64,000 nucleotides of DNA, from assembly GCA_963787135.1 (NCBI GenBank), contig CAWBBW010000037.1, positions 1 through 64,000 of the forward strand. Direction: 5' to 3'. The stretch is from Roseiarcus sp963787135 (lineage in GTDB: Bacteria > Pseudomonadota > Alphaproteobacteria > Rhizobiales > Beijerinckiaceae). This document shows positions 27,859 through 37,125 of the stretch, in pieces. Numbering within the stretch: the first letter of the stretch is position 1; each line of letters opens with the position of its first letter. Below the pieces are notes generated by a model. It was not told where the DNA came from. It did no database searches and saw only the letters and a list, made by a program, of their open reading frames with translations. Position numbers and translations under genes: made by a program.

Positions 27859-30800
27859 TCAGCGCGCCGGTCGCGGCTCCTCCGCGCCGCCCGAGGCGAG
27901 AAACGCCAATCGGGCCAATGCAGGGAGCGACTTCGACCCCGTTCGCTTCATGATCGCGGCGCGGTGGTTCTCGACCGTGCGTTGGCTGATGCCGAGATCG
28001 GCGGCGATGTTCTTGCTCGGATGTCCGGCCAATACTCGCTCCATGACGTCTTGCTGTCGCGGCGTGAGCCCGGCGAGGTGAGCCGTCGCTGTGTCTCGCC
28101 ATTCCATCAGCTTGCCCGAGTCATGCGCCAAATCGAGAGCCCGCTCGATGCTCGCGATCAGTTCCCTGCGGCCGATCGGCTTTTCGATGAAATCGAGCGC
28201 GCCCGCCTTCATGGCTTGAACCGCCATCGGCACATCGGCGTTGCCGGTGATCATGATCGCCGGCAAGCGATGACCGTCAGCGTGGAGCCTCTCAAGCAAT
28301 TCCACCCCGCTCATGGCCGGCAAATAAGCGTCGACCAGCAGGCACGCGGGCTGGCCGGGATGAAAGCCCTCGAGAAACGCCTCACAGCTTGAATAGGTGT
28401 CGACGACCCGACCGTCGTCTTCGAGCACGGCGCGTATCGCCTCACGAACCAGGTCGTCATCATCGACGACGATGATCCTGGCTGCGCCCGAAGTCTTCAG
28501 CGCGTCAGCAGCGTGGTGCGCAGGCGCAACGTCGGGCTCGCGCGGTTTCGCCAGCAGCTTCTCGATCGCGCGCGTCAAGTCGCCGAGCTTGACGGGTTTG
28601 TTGAGGTGAACGCAGTCGTGAAGGGCGATGTCGCGCAGGGTCTCGGTCGAAATATCGCCAGTGAGAATGATGAACGGAATTTGTCCATCGAGCTCGCGCC
28701 TCAGTCTCTGCGACACCTGAACGCCGTTCATGCCGTTTGGCAGGTTGTAGTCGGCAAGGACAAGATCCGGTCGCGTCGTCCTGCGCGCCATTTCTTCCAA
28801 TGCAGTGGGACCGTCGACGGCCGCCGTCACCTGATATCCTTCTTCGTTCAGGAAGAGCTTGAGATGCTCTTGAACTTCCGGGTCGTCTTCAATGATCAGG
28901 ATCGCTGCCGTGCGATGCACCGTTTGCGCGGGCGCCTCATCCACCGTGCGCGAACGATCGTCAGGCGCTGAAGGAGCGCCGCCAGGCGCGAGCGGGACTT
29001 CGATCGAGAATACCGACCCTTTCCCATGCAGCGAGCGCACGCTGATCCGATGGCCGAGCAGTTCGCCCAAACTCTTGACGATGGACAGCCCCAGGCCAAG
29101 ACCACGGCTACGCTGGCGGGCGACGTTGTCCACCTGATGGTATTCTTCGAAGATCGCGTTCAGCTCCAATTCGGGGATGCCGATCCCGGTGTCCCAGATC
29201 TCGATGCGCAACTTGCCCTGCCGAGAACGGCACCCGACCAGCACCTTGCCGCTATGAGTATATTTGAGCGCGTTCGAGATCAGATTGCGGATCATCTGCT
29301 CGAGCAGACCCCGATCGCTCTGAACGGACAGCGCGCAGGGGACCACGCGCAGCGTGAGGCCGGCCGCCTGCGCATGATAGGTCAATTCATCCCTCAGGCG
29401 ATCAAACAATTCATTCACGCGGACAGAGACGATTTCGGGCTTAACGGCGCCCACTTCAATCTGGTTGATGTCGAGGAGCGTATTCAGCATCCCGGTCATG
29501 GCGTCCAAAGCTTCGTCGATGCCTCCGACCAGTTTCTGCGCCTTCGCCCCGACCACATTCTTGGCGAGCAAGCCCTGAAGCAGGGCAAGCGTTTGCAATG
29601 GCTGGCGCAGATCATGGCTTGCCGCTGCGAGAAAGCGCGATTTGGCGACGCTCGCCAGTTCCGCCTGTCGCTTAGCGGCGCTGAGCGCTTCTCCCGTGCC
29701 CCGCCGTTCGGTTACGTCTTCGTAGGTAATGACGACGCCTTCGGCCTTCTCGTCGCTTGCGCGATAGGGCATGATCCGGCGCACGAACCAGGCGCCGCTC
29801 TGTCCCTGGATCTCTCGCTCGACGGGGGTCTGAGTCCTGAGAACTCTTTGGGCGTCCATCAGAAGAGCGTCATCGGACGCAAGCGACTTGAGGTCCGTGA
29901 GCGGGCGGCCCAGGTCGCTTGGGATCACATTGAAAAGCGCTCTCGTTGCTGGCGTGAAGAATCGGATGTTGAATCGCGTATCGAGAAAAATCGTCGCAAC
30001 TTTCGTGCTGTACAGCACATTCTGCAGGTCATCTGCGGTCGTGCGTTGGCGCTCGAGCGTTTCCTGCAACTGGCTGTTGAGGGCGTTCAGTTCCTCGTTG
30101 AGCGATTGAAGCTCCTCCTTGGACGCGAGCAGCTCCTCGTTCGTTGATTGATATTCCTCGTTGACCGACAGCGCCTCATCGTTAATCGCCATCTGCTCTT
30201 CGCTCGAGATCTCGAGGTTGCGGACGGCGCTCTGCAGCTCGGTCTTTGCCGCCTCGAGTTCGCGTTCGAGCTCGACGACCCGAGGAACGTCGGCGGGCGC
30301 CGTGCTGCCCCTACGGCCGACTTGCGGCTCCGGCTCATCGATGAAGCAGACCAGCAACAGGTCTTCGCGCTCGCGCGGCGCCGGGATAACGACGATGCTG
30401 AATGACGAGGGGCCTGCTCCACCCTTCGTCCGGCCGCCGGACACCACGATGCGCGCATTCTCGTGCAGCGCGCGCTGCACGGCCGATCTAAGCTTGGCGC
30501 CCACGCCCTCGCGCGCCATCGCGACCACATCGTTGACCGGGCGGCCCGATACGACCTTGAGATAGCGATCGACGGGTCCCTGATAGTACAGACATTCGAG
30601 TTTGCGGTTGATCAGAACCGCGGGCGGACCGTAGGCCTCCAGCACCATCCGTCGACAAAGCTCCGCAAGCTCGGTCTGGCGCGAAGGCGCGGCCGCCGGG
30701 CCCGGACGCGCACGCGGACGAGAGCCTTCGCCTGCGCTCGAAGATAGGCCGAGATCGCCGGGCCGGGCGCCGCCGACGCGGCGGTAAATTCGCTGCGGTT

Positions 30801-32257
30801 TCGAAATGGCGGCGAACCGGCCGTCAGTTACCCCGACCGTCTCCGCGTCGCCGACCAGCAGAAGGCCGCCTTCGCGCAACGCAAAGTGGATGATGGAGAT
30901 GACCTTGGCCTGCGCCTCAGGCAGAAGGTAGATGAGGAGGTTTCGGCACGAAATGAAATCGATACGGGCGAATGGCGGGTCCGTGAGCACGTCATGCACG
31001 GTGAATACGACGTTCGACCGCAGCTCGGCCGAGATTCGGTAGAAACGATCCTCCTTGATGAAAAATTGGGCCAATCGTTCCGGCGACACGTCGGCCTCGA
31101 TCGAGTTCGGGATAAAGGCCTTCACGAGCGCTCGCCACCGCGTCCGGGTCGACGTCGCTGGCGAAAATTTGCAGTTTGACGTCGCGCTTCGAGGCGTCGA
31201 TCTGCTCGCGAAACAGCATGGCGAGGGAATAGGTTTCTTCACCGGAACTGCAACCGGCGACCCAGATTCGCAGCGGCCGGTTCAGTGAATGATCGCGCAC
31301 GAGGTCGGGAATAACGCTCTTCGCCAGAAAATCGAAGACGGCGGGATCCCGAAAGAAGCCCGTGACATTGATCAGCAAATCCCTCGAGAGCTGATCCCGC
31401 TCGTCGGCGTCGCGAAACAAGAATTCGAGATACTTGGAGGCGGTTTTAACCCCCGCCAGCGCCATCCGCCGCTCGACGCGACGCTCGAGAGTGCCGTGCT
31501 TGTAAAGCGCAAAATCGTGAACGGTCTTCGTACGCAGGAGGGCGATAATGTCCGGCAGCAAATCCTCTACCAACTTTTGCGCCGACGATTTCGGCCGTTC
31601 CGGCGCAAACACTTGGCTCTGCTCGCGCTTCATCAGCGCCTCCGCGATCTTCGCCACGCGGAGCACCAGGTCCACCCCGCCGGTTGCGATCGCGCTTCGG
31701 GGCATGCCGTCATAGTCGGCTTCGCCGATGTCCTGCGCGATAGCGAGACCGCCGCTTGCCTTGACCGCTTTCAGGCCAACACTGCCGTCGGCGCCGGTTC
31801 CGGAAAGGACCACGCACACGCTGCGCGCGCCATGATGGCGAGCCAGGGAATTCAGCAGGAAGTCGAAAGGAAGCCGCGCGCCGTGCCGCGCTTGCGGCTT
31901 CGAAAGCCGCAACGATCCTTTTTCGTCGACCGAGAGATAGACGCCGGGCGGGATGACATAGACGCGCTCGCGTTCGATTTTCATCCCGTCGGTCGCCAGC
32001 AGGACCGGCATCGACGTGTGGCCCGCCAGCAGATCCACCATCATGCTGTCGTGGCTCGGGTCGAGATGCTGAACGATGATGAAGGCCATGCCATTGTGCG
32101 CAGGAAGCGCGTCCAGGAGCTTCCTGCAGGCGTCAAGGCCGCCGGCCGAGGCGCCGATCGCGACGATTGGAAAATCAGCGCGGCTGCTGGCCGAGAGCGG
32201 CCCCTGAAGCCAACGCGGTCGATCCGCCTTGGCGTTGTGCGGACGACTTCCAGGCAT
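27859..32257 (-). CDS. CheB-CheR-PAS-histidine kinase-REC-REC-HTH fusion protein (one frameshift)
   Basis: Corrected, this is a protein of about 1465 residues. Order: CheB methylesterase (GASAGG Ser, VQHLDPSHDS His, GTGADG Asp); CheR methyltransferase (NVTGFFRDP, AGCSSGEETYS); a long coiled coil; PAS; HisKA (ASHDLRQPLQTL) and HATPase (NALKYT, DTGIGIPE, GLGLGLS); a receiver (LADYNLPNGMNG); a FixJ-type receiver (LVDAYLPAMSG) with a LuxR/NarL helix-turn-helix (ISQRTVENHRAAIMKRTGSKS). The two frames meet at SAREGLYP and NSIEADVSPERL; one extra base near 31108 breaks them. The ATG at 32257 is chosen because the CheB domain begins soon after. Sensing, signalling and DNA-binding output in one chain would be unusual; stress-type neighbours suggest a stress response. 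Confidence 0.88.
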
Positions 32258-32383
32258 TCTGCAATTTTTCTCGAGGCGCGCCGCTCCAATGGAGGGGGCG
32301 ACAACCCCTAGCAGAATTCGGGTGCAATGGCGAACCATTTGGAAAGCGACGACTTCAGGCCGCACGCGGATAGCAACCCAACT

Positions 32384-32396
32384 ATGAGTAGTTTCC
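32384..32396 (+). promoter_or_regulatory. ATGAGTA-type motif, copy 4, upstream of the DUF883-like gene
   Basis: ATGAGTAGTTTCC followed by AAATCTT, identical over 13 bases to copy 3. It lies 84 nt before the DUF883-like start and 127 nt before the divergent hybrid kinase start, so it could serve either gene or both. Confidence 0.65.
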
Positions 32397-32480
32397 AAAT
32401 CTTCCCCGCTCTTCACACTTCGATCATGGTCCCCTCTGCATCGCAGCGGCAAATGGTTCGCGCAGATGGGAGACAACGCC

Positions 32481-32774
32481 ATGAGCGCATCAATGACCAC
32501 AGATTCCGATATCGAGCTGTTTCGCGAGGATCTTGTCGCATTGAAGCGCGACGTCGCGAGCTTGATCGAGCACGCAAAATGCGGCGCGACGGACACGGTT
32601 CAGGACGCCGCCGGCCAAATCAAACGCCGCGTCCGGAGCTTACGCGAGGAAGCGGGAGCGCAACGCGACCGCTCGGCCAAGGCGGTCAACCTCTTTCTTG
32701 AGACTCAGCCTGTTGCTGCGCTGAGCATCGCCGTTGCCCTGGGCTATATTGGCGCTCGCGTGCTTCGGCGGTGA
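32481..32774 (+). CDS. DUF883/ElaB-like membrane-anchored protein
   Basis: The 97-residue protein has a long charged helix (DIELFREDLVALKRDVASLIEHAK, later QIKRRVRSLREEAGAQRDRSAK) and one C-terminal transmembrane segment with small residues (PVAALSIAVALGYIGARVLRR). This is the layout of DUF883/YqjD/ElaB proteins, which anchor ribosomes or respond to stress in stationary phase in E. coli. The start at 32481 is preferred because GGGAGA lies 7 nt before it; an ATG at 32466 is in frame. It is divergent from the hybrid kinase and carries the shared motif. Confidence 0.8.
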   Translation: MSASMTTDSDIELFREDLVALKRDVASLIEHAKCGATDTVQDAAGQIKRRVRSLREEAGAQRDRSAKAVNLFLETQPVAALSIAVALGYIGARVLRR

Positions 32775-32931
32775 GCCAATCCTTTTCGGGCGCCGATCTT
32801 CGTCACGTTGGGCCTGGCATCGCTTCTGCCGGCGCTGCGCCCGCCGAGGCGGCTGTTGCGGTCCTTTCGACGTTGTTCGCCCGCGTCGCCGTCGGGGTGA
32901 ATGAAGGCGGAGCTGGCAGGGAGGTCATTCG

Positions 32932-33312
32932 ATGAAGGCGCTGCGCACTCTGGTCGTCGAAGACGACGCAATGATCGGCGGATTGCTCGCGGAGACGCTT
33001 GAGGGTCTTGGCCACGTGGTCTGCGCGGTGGAGATCAATGTCGCCAACGCGGTGGCGGCGGCTTCGCAATGGCGCCCAGATTTGATGATTGTCGACGTCG
33101 GCCTCGGCGAGGCGAGCGGTATTGTAGCGGTGAAAGAGATCCTCCGAAGCCGATTCGTCCCGCACGTGTTCGTCACCGGCAGCGCGGTGAGAGGCATGCC
33201 GCTGGGTCCTGAAACAGTCCTCATTCAAAAGCCCTTCCGCGTGTCGGACCTGGAGCGGGCAATTCAAAGGGCGCTCGCAACGGCCCCCGTTGGCGACAGC
33301 ATCGCGGTGTAA
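32932..33312 (+). CDS. Single-domain response regulator
   Basis: The 126-residue protein is one receiver domain with no output domain. It has the acidic pocket (TLVVEDDAMIG), the phospho-acceptor Asp in LMIVDVGLGE, the switch Thr in FVTGSA and the Lys in IQKPFR. Such proteins pass phosphate between a kinase and a second protein or sequester it. An AGGGAGG ribosome binding site precedes the ATG. The hybrid kinase next door is the obvious candidate partner. The next gene follows after 18 nt. Confidence 0.9.
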   Translation: MKALRTLVVEDDAMIGGLLAETLEGLGHVVCAVEINVANAVAAASQWRPDLMIVDVGLGEASGIVAVKEILRSRFVPHVFVTGSAVRGMPLGPETVLIQKPFRVSDLERAIQRALATAPVGDSIAV

Positions 33313-33330
33313 GGCGAAGGGATCACTGAT

Positions 33331-33819
33331 ATGGCCCATGCCGCGCTGTCGCCGCTCATCGGACCGGAGTTCGACAAATTCCTCTGCGCGTCGATCGGCG
33401 AAGATCGAAATGGAACTGGGCTCAGCGTCCTTTCGGCGCTCGCGCGGCTCGACGTCGATCCCTGGCAAGAAGCCACGTGTCTTGCGCGCATGCCGCGGGA
33501 CGCGGCTGCCGCACGGATGATCGAGCTGATGGAGGCGCTGCCGCACGCGCCGGCGAACGCCATCCCGTCAGCCATGAGCGCCGTTGATCTCGTCGCGTTG
33601 TTGCCGAAGCTTAATGCTCTCGATGTTCGATCTTCGGACCGCGCATTTGCGGCCCCAGGCTTACGGGAGACGCGGGTGCTCTTCGCATTGAGCGCCTTCG
33701 CCGTGATGATTCTGATCGTTTGCGCAATCTCAGCAAACTTTTCGCCTGGGCCGGGGAACGGAGCGAATCCGCCGTCGCCTCGCGGCGACGACTCCTCAAC
33801 GGCGATGACGCGCCGATAG
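33331..33819 (+). CDS. Conserved hypothetical protein with one membrane helix
   Basis: The 162-residue protein begins MAHAALSPLIGPEFDKFLCA and contains SVLSALARLDVDPWQEATCLARMP, a pattern I know from conserved proteins of Methylocystis and Bradyrhizobium relatives that have no assigned function. A single transmembrane helix lies near residues 118-137 (FALSAFAVMILIVCAI), followed by a short Pro/Gly-rich tail. It is co-oriented with the response regulator 18 nt upstream, so it may be part of the same signalling unit. No catalytic motif is seen. Confidence 0.65.
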   Translation: MAHAALSPLIGPEFDKFLCASIGEDRNGTGLSVLSALARLDVDPWQEATCLARMPRDAAAARMIELMEALPHAPANAIPSAMSAVDLVALLPKLNALDVRSSDRAFAAPGLRETRVLFALSAFAVMILIVCAISANFSPGPGNGANPPSPRGDDSSTAMTRR

Positions 33820-33925
33820 AGACAGGCCCGGAGACTCACGCGCCGGCAGGGGTGGATCTGCGACGGGCTTTGGACCGCGTCATCAGGTTCCGGTCAACCT
33901 GAGCGCCAGGCATTCCGTTCGTCCG

Positions 33926-35533
33926 TCAGACATTCGCGGGTGGAAGCGGCTGTTTCCCAAGGATGATGTCCGAGGCCTTTTCGGCGACCATGATCGTCGG
34001 CGCGTTGGTGTTGCACGAGGGGACGAAGGGCATCACGGAGGCGTCGACAACCCGAAGGCCGTCGATGCCGCGAAGCTTGAGGTCCGGCGTCACGACGGCT
34101 TCGGGCCCACTTCCCATCGCGCAGGTGCCCGCGGGGTGATGATCCGTCTTGCAAGATCGATAAGCGTACTTTTCCAGTTCCTCGTCGGTGTTGAGATCGT
34201 CGCCGGGCAGCCGCTCGCCCAGCACGAACGGCTTGAGGGCCGGCTGCCGCAGGATTTCGCGCGCCAGCCTCAGGCCTTTCAAAGCGCATTCGCGATCGTA
34301 AGGGTCCGCCCAGTAATTGGGGTCGATCAATGGGGCGGCCTTCGGGTCCGAGCTTGCGAGCCGCACCGTGCCGCGCGAACGGGGGCGAAGAAACGCGGAA
34401 TTGAGCGTCACGCCCGGATTCTGCATCTGGGTGACGCCCGCCTCGATCCCCGATCCCAGGCCCAAATGAAACTGAATGTCGGGAGAGCGCGCCTGCTTGT
34501 CCGCGTACCAGAAGCCGCCGGTTTCGAACAGGGTCGAGGTGACGGGTCCAGTCTTGAACAGGAGATATTCGATCCCCGCCCAGACTGTGCGATGCGGCTG
34601 GGCGACGCGGTCGTAGGTGTGATCGCCGGTGCACTCCGAGATCGCATAGAGGTCGAGATGGTCTTGCAGGTTGCTGCCGACGTTCGAAAGGTCCCGGACA
34701 ACCGCCACTCCGGCGGCCTTGAGCGCGTCCGCCGGACCGAGTCCTGAAAGCTGAAGCAGCCTCGGCGATCCGATCGCGCCGCAACTCACAATCACCTCCC
34801 GCTCGGCGCGCAGAGTCTCGATTCCGCTTCCATGAGCGACGGTCACCCCGACTGCGCAGCCGTTTTCGATCTCTACCCGAAGCGTCTGCGCGTGCAGGCG
34901 AACCGTGAGGTTCTTTCGGCTTTGCGCCGGCTTGAGGAAGGCGCTCGACGTCGAGGATCGCTCCGCGTTTCGGGTCGAGAGCTGGTAGTGGCCGATGCCG
35001 TCCTGCTTCGCGCCGTTGAAGTCGAAATTGAACGGGATGCCGGCCTCCTGCGCGGCGCGCAGAAAGGCGAAACTGATCGGCGGCGGATTGACAGGATAGG
35101 AGACGCCGAGCGGCCCGCCATAGCCGTGGTAGGCGTTGACCAGACGCTGATTATCCTCGCTGCGCACGAAATAGGGCAGCACCTCGCGATAACTCCAGCC
35201 CTCGCAGCCCGCTTCGCTCGCCCACGCATCGTAATCCCTGCGGTTGCCGCGGGTGTAGAGCTGGGCGTTGATCGTCGATCCGCCCCCGATGACCTTGGCT
35301 TGGGTGTACCAGATGACGCGCCCATTGAGGTGCTTCTGCGGAACCGTGCTCCAGCCCCAGCTGGCGACGCCCTTGGTCATCTTGGCGAAGCCGGCGGGCA
35401 TCCGGAAAAGCGGATTCCAGTCTCCGCCTCCAGCCTCCAGAAGCAGGACCTTGAGGGCGGGGTCGGCGCTCAGGCGATTTGCAAGCACGCATCCGGCGGC
35501 GCCTCCGCCGACGATGATGTAGTCGTATGCCAT
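33926..35533 (-). CDS. GMC-family FAD oxidoreductase (choline/alcohol dehydrogenase-like)
   Basis: This 535-residue flavoprotein belongs to the glucose-methanol-choline family. It has the FAD-binding start YDYIIVGGGAAGCVLANRLS, the GGGSTINAQLYTRGNRRDYD signature, and the C-terminal active-site pair TDHHPAGTCAMGSG (His) and PSCNTNAPTIM (Asn). Enzymes of this group oxidise primary alcohols to aldehydes. The ATG at 35533 with an AGGTGACG site is preferred to a GTG two codons earlier. It is the last gene of the LacI island, 19 nt after the second GMC gene, and probably works with the aldehyde dehydrogenase upstream. Confidence 0.9.
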   Translation of the reverse strand: MAYDYIIVGGGAAGCVLANRLSADPALKVLLLEAGGGDWNPLFRMPAGFAKMTKGVASWGWSTVPQKHLNGRVIWYTQAKVIGGGSTINAQLYTRGNRRDYDAWASEAGCEGWSYREVLPYFVRSEDNQRLVNAYHGYGGPLGVSYPVNPPPISFAFLRAAQEAGIPFNFDFNGAKQDGIGHYQLSTRNAERSSTSSAFLKPAQSRKNLTVRLHAQTLRVEIENGCAVGVTVAHGSGIETLRAEREVIVSCGAIGSPRLLQLSGLGPADALKAAGVAVVRDLSNVGSNLQDHLDLYAISECTGDHTYDRVAQPHRTVWAGIEYLLFKTGPVTSTLFETGGFWYADKQARSPDIQFHLGLGSGIEAGVTQMQNPGVTLNSAFLRPRSRGTVRLASSDPKAAPLIDPNYWADPYDRECALKGLRLAREILRQPALKPFVLGERLPGDDLNTDEELEKYAYRSCKTDHHPAGTCAMGSGPEAVVTPDLKLRGIDGLRVVDASVMPFVPSCNTNAPTIMVAEKASDIILGKQPLPPANV

Positions 35534-35552
35534 CGTCACCTATCCTGAGTGG

Positions 35553-37049
35553 TCAAAGGTCATGCTTGGCGACGTGATCCGCGACGCGAAGCGCCTGCGC
35601 GGCGATGGTCAGAGACGGATTGACCGCAGCCGAGGTCGGCAAGAAGGAGGCGTCCACGACGAAGAGATTCGGATGGTCGAACGCACGGCAGAACGGATCG
35701 AGCGGCGAGGTTGATGGATCGAGGCCAACGCGAACGGTTCCGCACTGGTGGGAAGGCGTTCGGCGGTCGAACGGTTGCGAAAGCACGATCGGGTAGCCAG
35801 CCGCCCGAAGGCGTTCCCTGAACGCCTTCACCAATCCCGCATGAGCCGCCCAGTTGCTGCGTTTCCAATCGAGCCTTATCTGGCCGCCCTCGACTGTCAC
35901 CCGGCTCTCGGGATTGGGGAGGTCCTCGCTCATCGCATACCAGTCCACGGTGCGCCGGCTCATGAGGCCAAGCGTCCATTCCGGCGCCAGCCGGAGACTG
36001 GTCTTCAGGATCGGCGCGGTGACGCGACCAAGCAGCTGGATATTTCCAAGCGGCGGCCCGCCTTTGCCATCGTCGAGATAGAAATCATTGATCCCGAGGG
36101 TTTTTTGATAGATCGAGTCGTTGACCGTGACCGGGTCGATGGACAGCACGGCCGAGCAATTGTGGTTCATGAAATGCCGGCCGACCGCATCCGATCGATT
36201 GGCCAGCCCTCCCTCTCGAGACCTCAGCAGCAGCGCCGCGGAGTTGACTGCGCCCGCGGCCAGGACCACGAATCTGGCGGCGATCTTTTGGCGCTCTCCG
36301 TTCGCGACGACTTCGGCGCCGGCGATGCGCTTGCCGTCCGGCTCGACCAGCAGCCTCTCGACGCGAGCATTGGTGCGAAGCTCGACATTCGGGTGCCTCA
36401 ACGCTTCGTTGACGCCGCAACTTTCGGCGTCCATCTTGCCGCATCCCGTGTCGGGAAAGGCGTCCCAAGGCGTCTTCGCGCGCTTCAGCCATTTGTCGAG
36501 GTCGAGGCCCAGCGGCAGCGGAAACGGATTTAGCCCCACGCGCGTCATTCGTTCGCGGACTTTTGCGATTGCGGGCTCGTCCGGAACCGGGCCGAATGGA
36601 TAGGGCGCTGAGTGGCGCGGCTCGGTGCGATCGAAATCCTGCGCTCCGCGAACCCGGAAGAGCTTCTCCGCCCGCGTATACCAGGGCTCCAGCTCATCGT
36701 AGTTGAAGGGCCAGCCGGTCGTCGTTCCCTCGCGATAGCTGATCGGCTCGAAATCTTGCGCGCGATTGCGGATCAACACGGCGCCGTAGAGCTTCGTGTT
36801 GCCGCCCACGTAGTAGTAGTTCCCCGGATTGAACGCCTGCCCCGCGCCGTCGAGCCAGGACTCTCGCGGCCGGAAAACGCCGCGCTGGAAAATCGCCCGC
36901 GCGTCGCGCGCCGCCTCGCTGTCCAGCAGCCGTTCGCCGCGCTCGAGGATGAGGATTTTCGCTCCGCTCGGCGCCAGTCCGGCGGAAAATGTCGCCCCGC
37001 CCATCCCTGATCCGATGACAAGGACGTCGACCGTCTCCTGGTTCGGCAT
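35553..37049 (-). CDS. GMC-type FAD oxidoreductase (sugar/sterol oxidase-like)
   Basis: The 498-residue protein has an N-terminal FAD motif (VLVIGSGMGGATFSAGLA), a GGNTKLYGAVLIRNRAQDFE cofactor segment, and the C-terminal PSHQCGTVRVG and SAAVNPSLTIAAQALRVAD regions with the active-site His and Asn. This layout is that of the cholesterol-oxidase/pyranose-oxidase-like branch of the GMC family, distinct from its neighbour. It should oxidise a hydroxyl of a ring substrate. No signal peptide was seen, so it is cytoplasmic. It lies 76 nt after the ABC ATPase gene. Confidence 0.88.
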   Translation of the reverse strand: MPNQETVDVLVIGSGMGGATFSAGLAPSGAKILILERGERLLDSEAARDARAIFQRGVFRPRESWLDGAGQAFNPGNYYYVGGNTKLYGAVLIRNRAQDFEPISYREGTTTGWPFNYDELEPWYTRAEKLFRVRGAQDFDRTEPRHSAPYPFGPVPDEPAIAKVRERMTRVGLNPFPLPLGLDLDKWLKRAKTPWDAFPDTGCGKMDAESCGVNEALRHPNVELRTNARVERLLVEPDGKRIAGAEVVANGERQKIAARFVVLAAGAVNSAALLLRSREGGLANRSDAVGRHFMNHNCSAVLSIDPVTVNDSIYQKTLGINDFYLDDGKGGPPLGNIQLLGRVTAPILKTSLRLAPEWTLGLMSRRTVDWYAMSEDLPNPESRVTVEGGQIRLDWKRSNWAAHAGLVKAFRERLRAAGYPIVLSQPFDRRTPSHQCGTVRVGLDPSTSPLDPFCRAFDHPNLFVVDASFLPTSAAVNPSLTIAAQALRVADHVAKHDL

Positions 37050-37125
37050 TCCATCCTCTCCGGCGTCGGCGCGCGGGACGCATTTGCCCCTGCCCTGCCG
37101 GGCCAACCCCATCGCGCTTTCGCGC

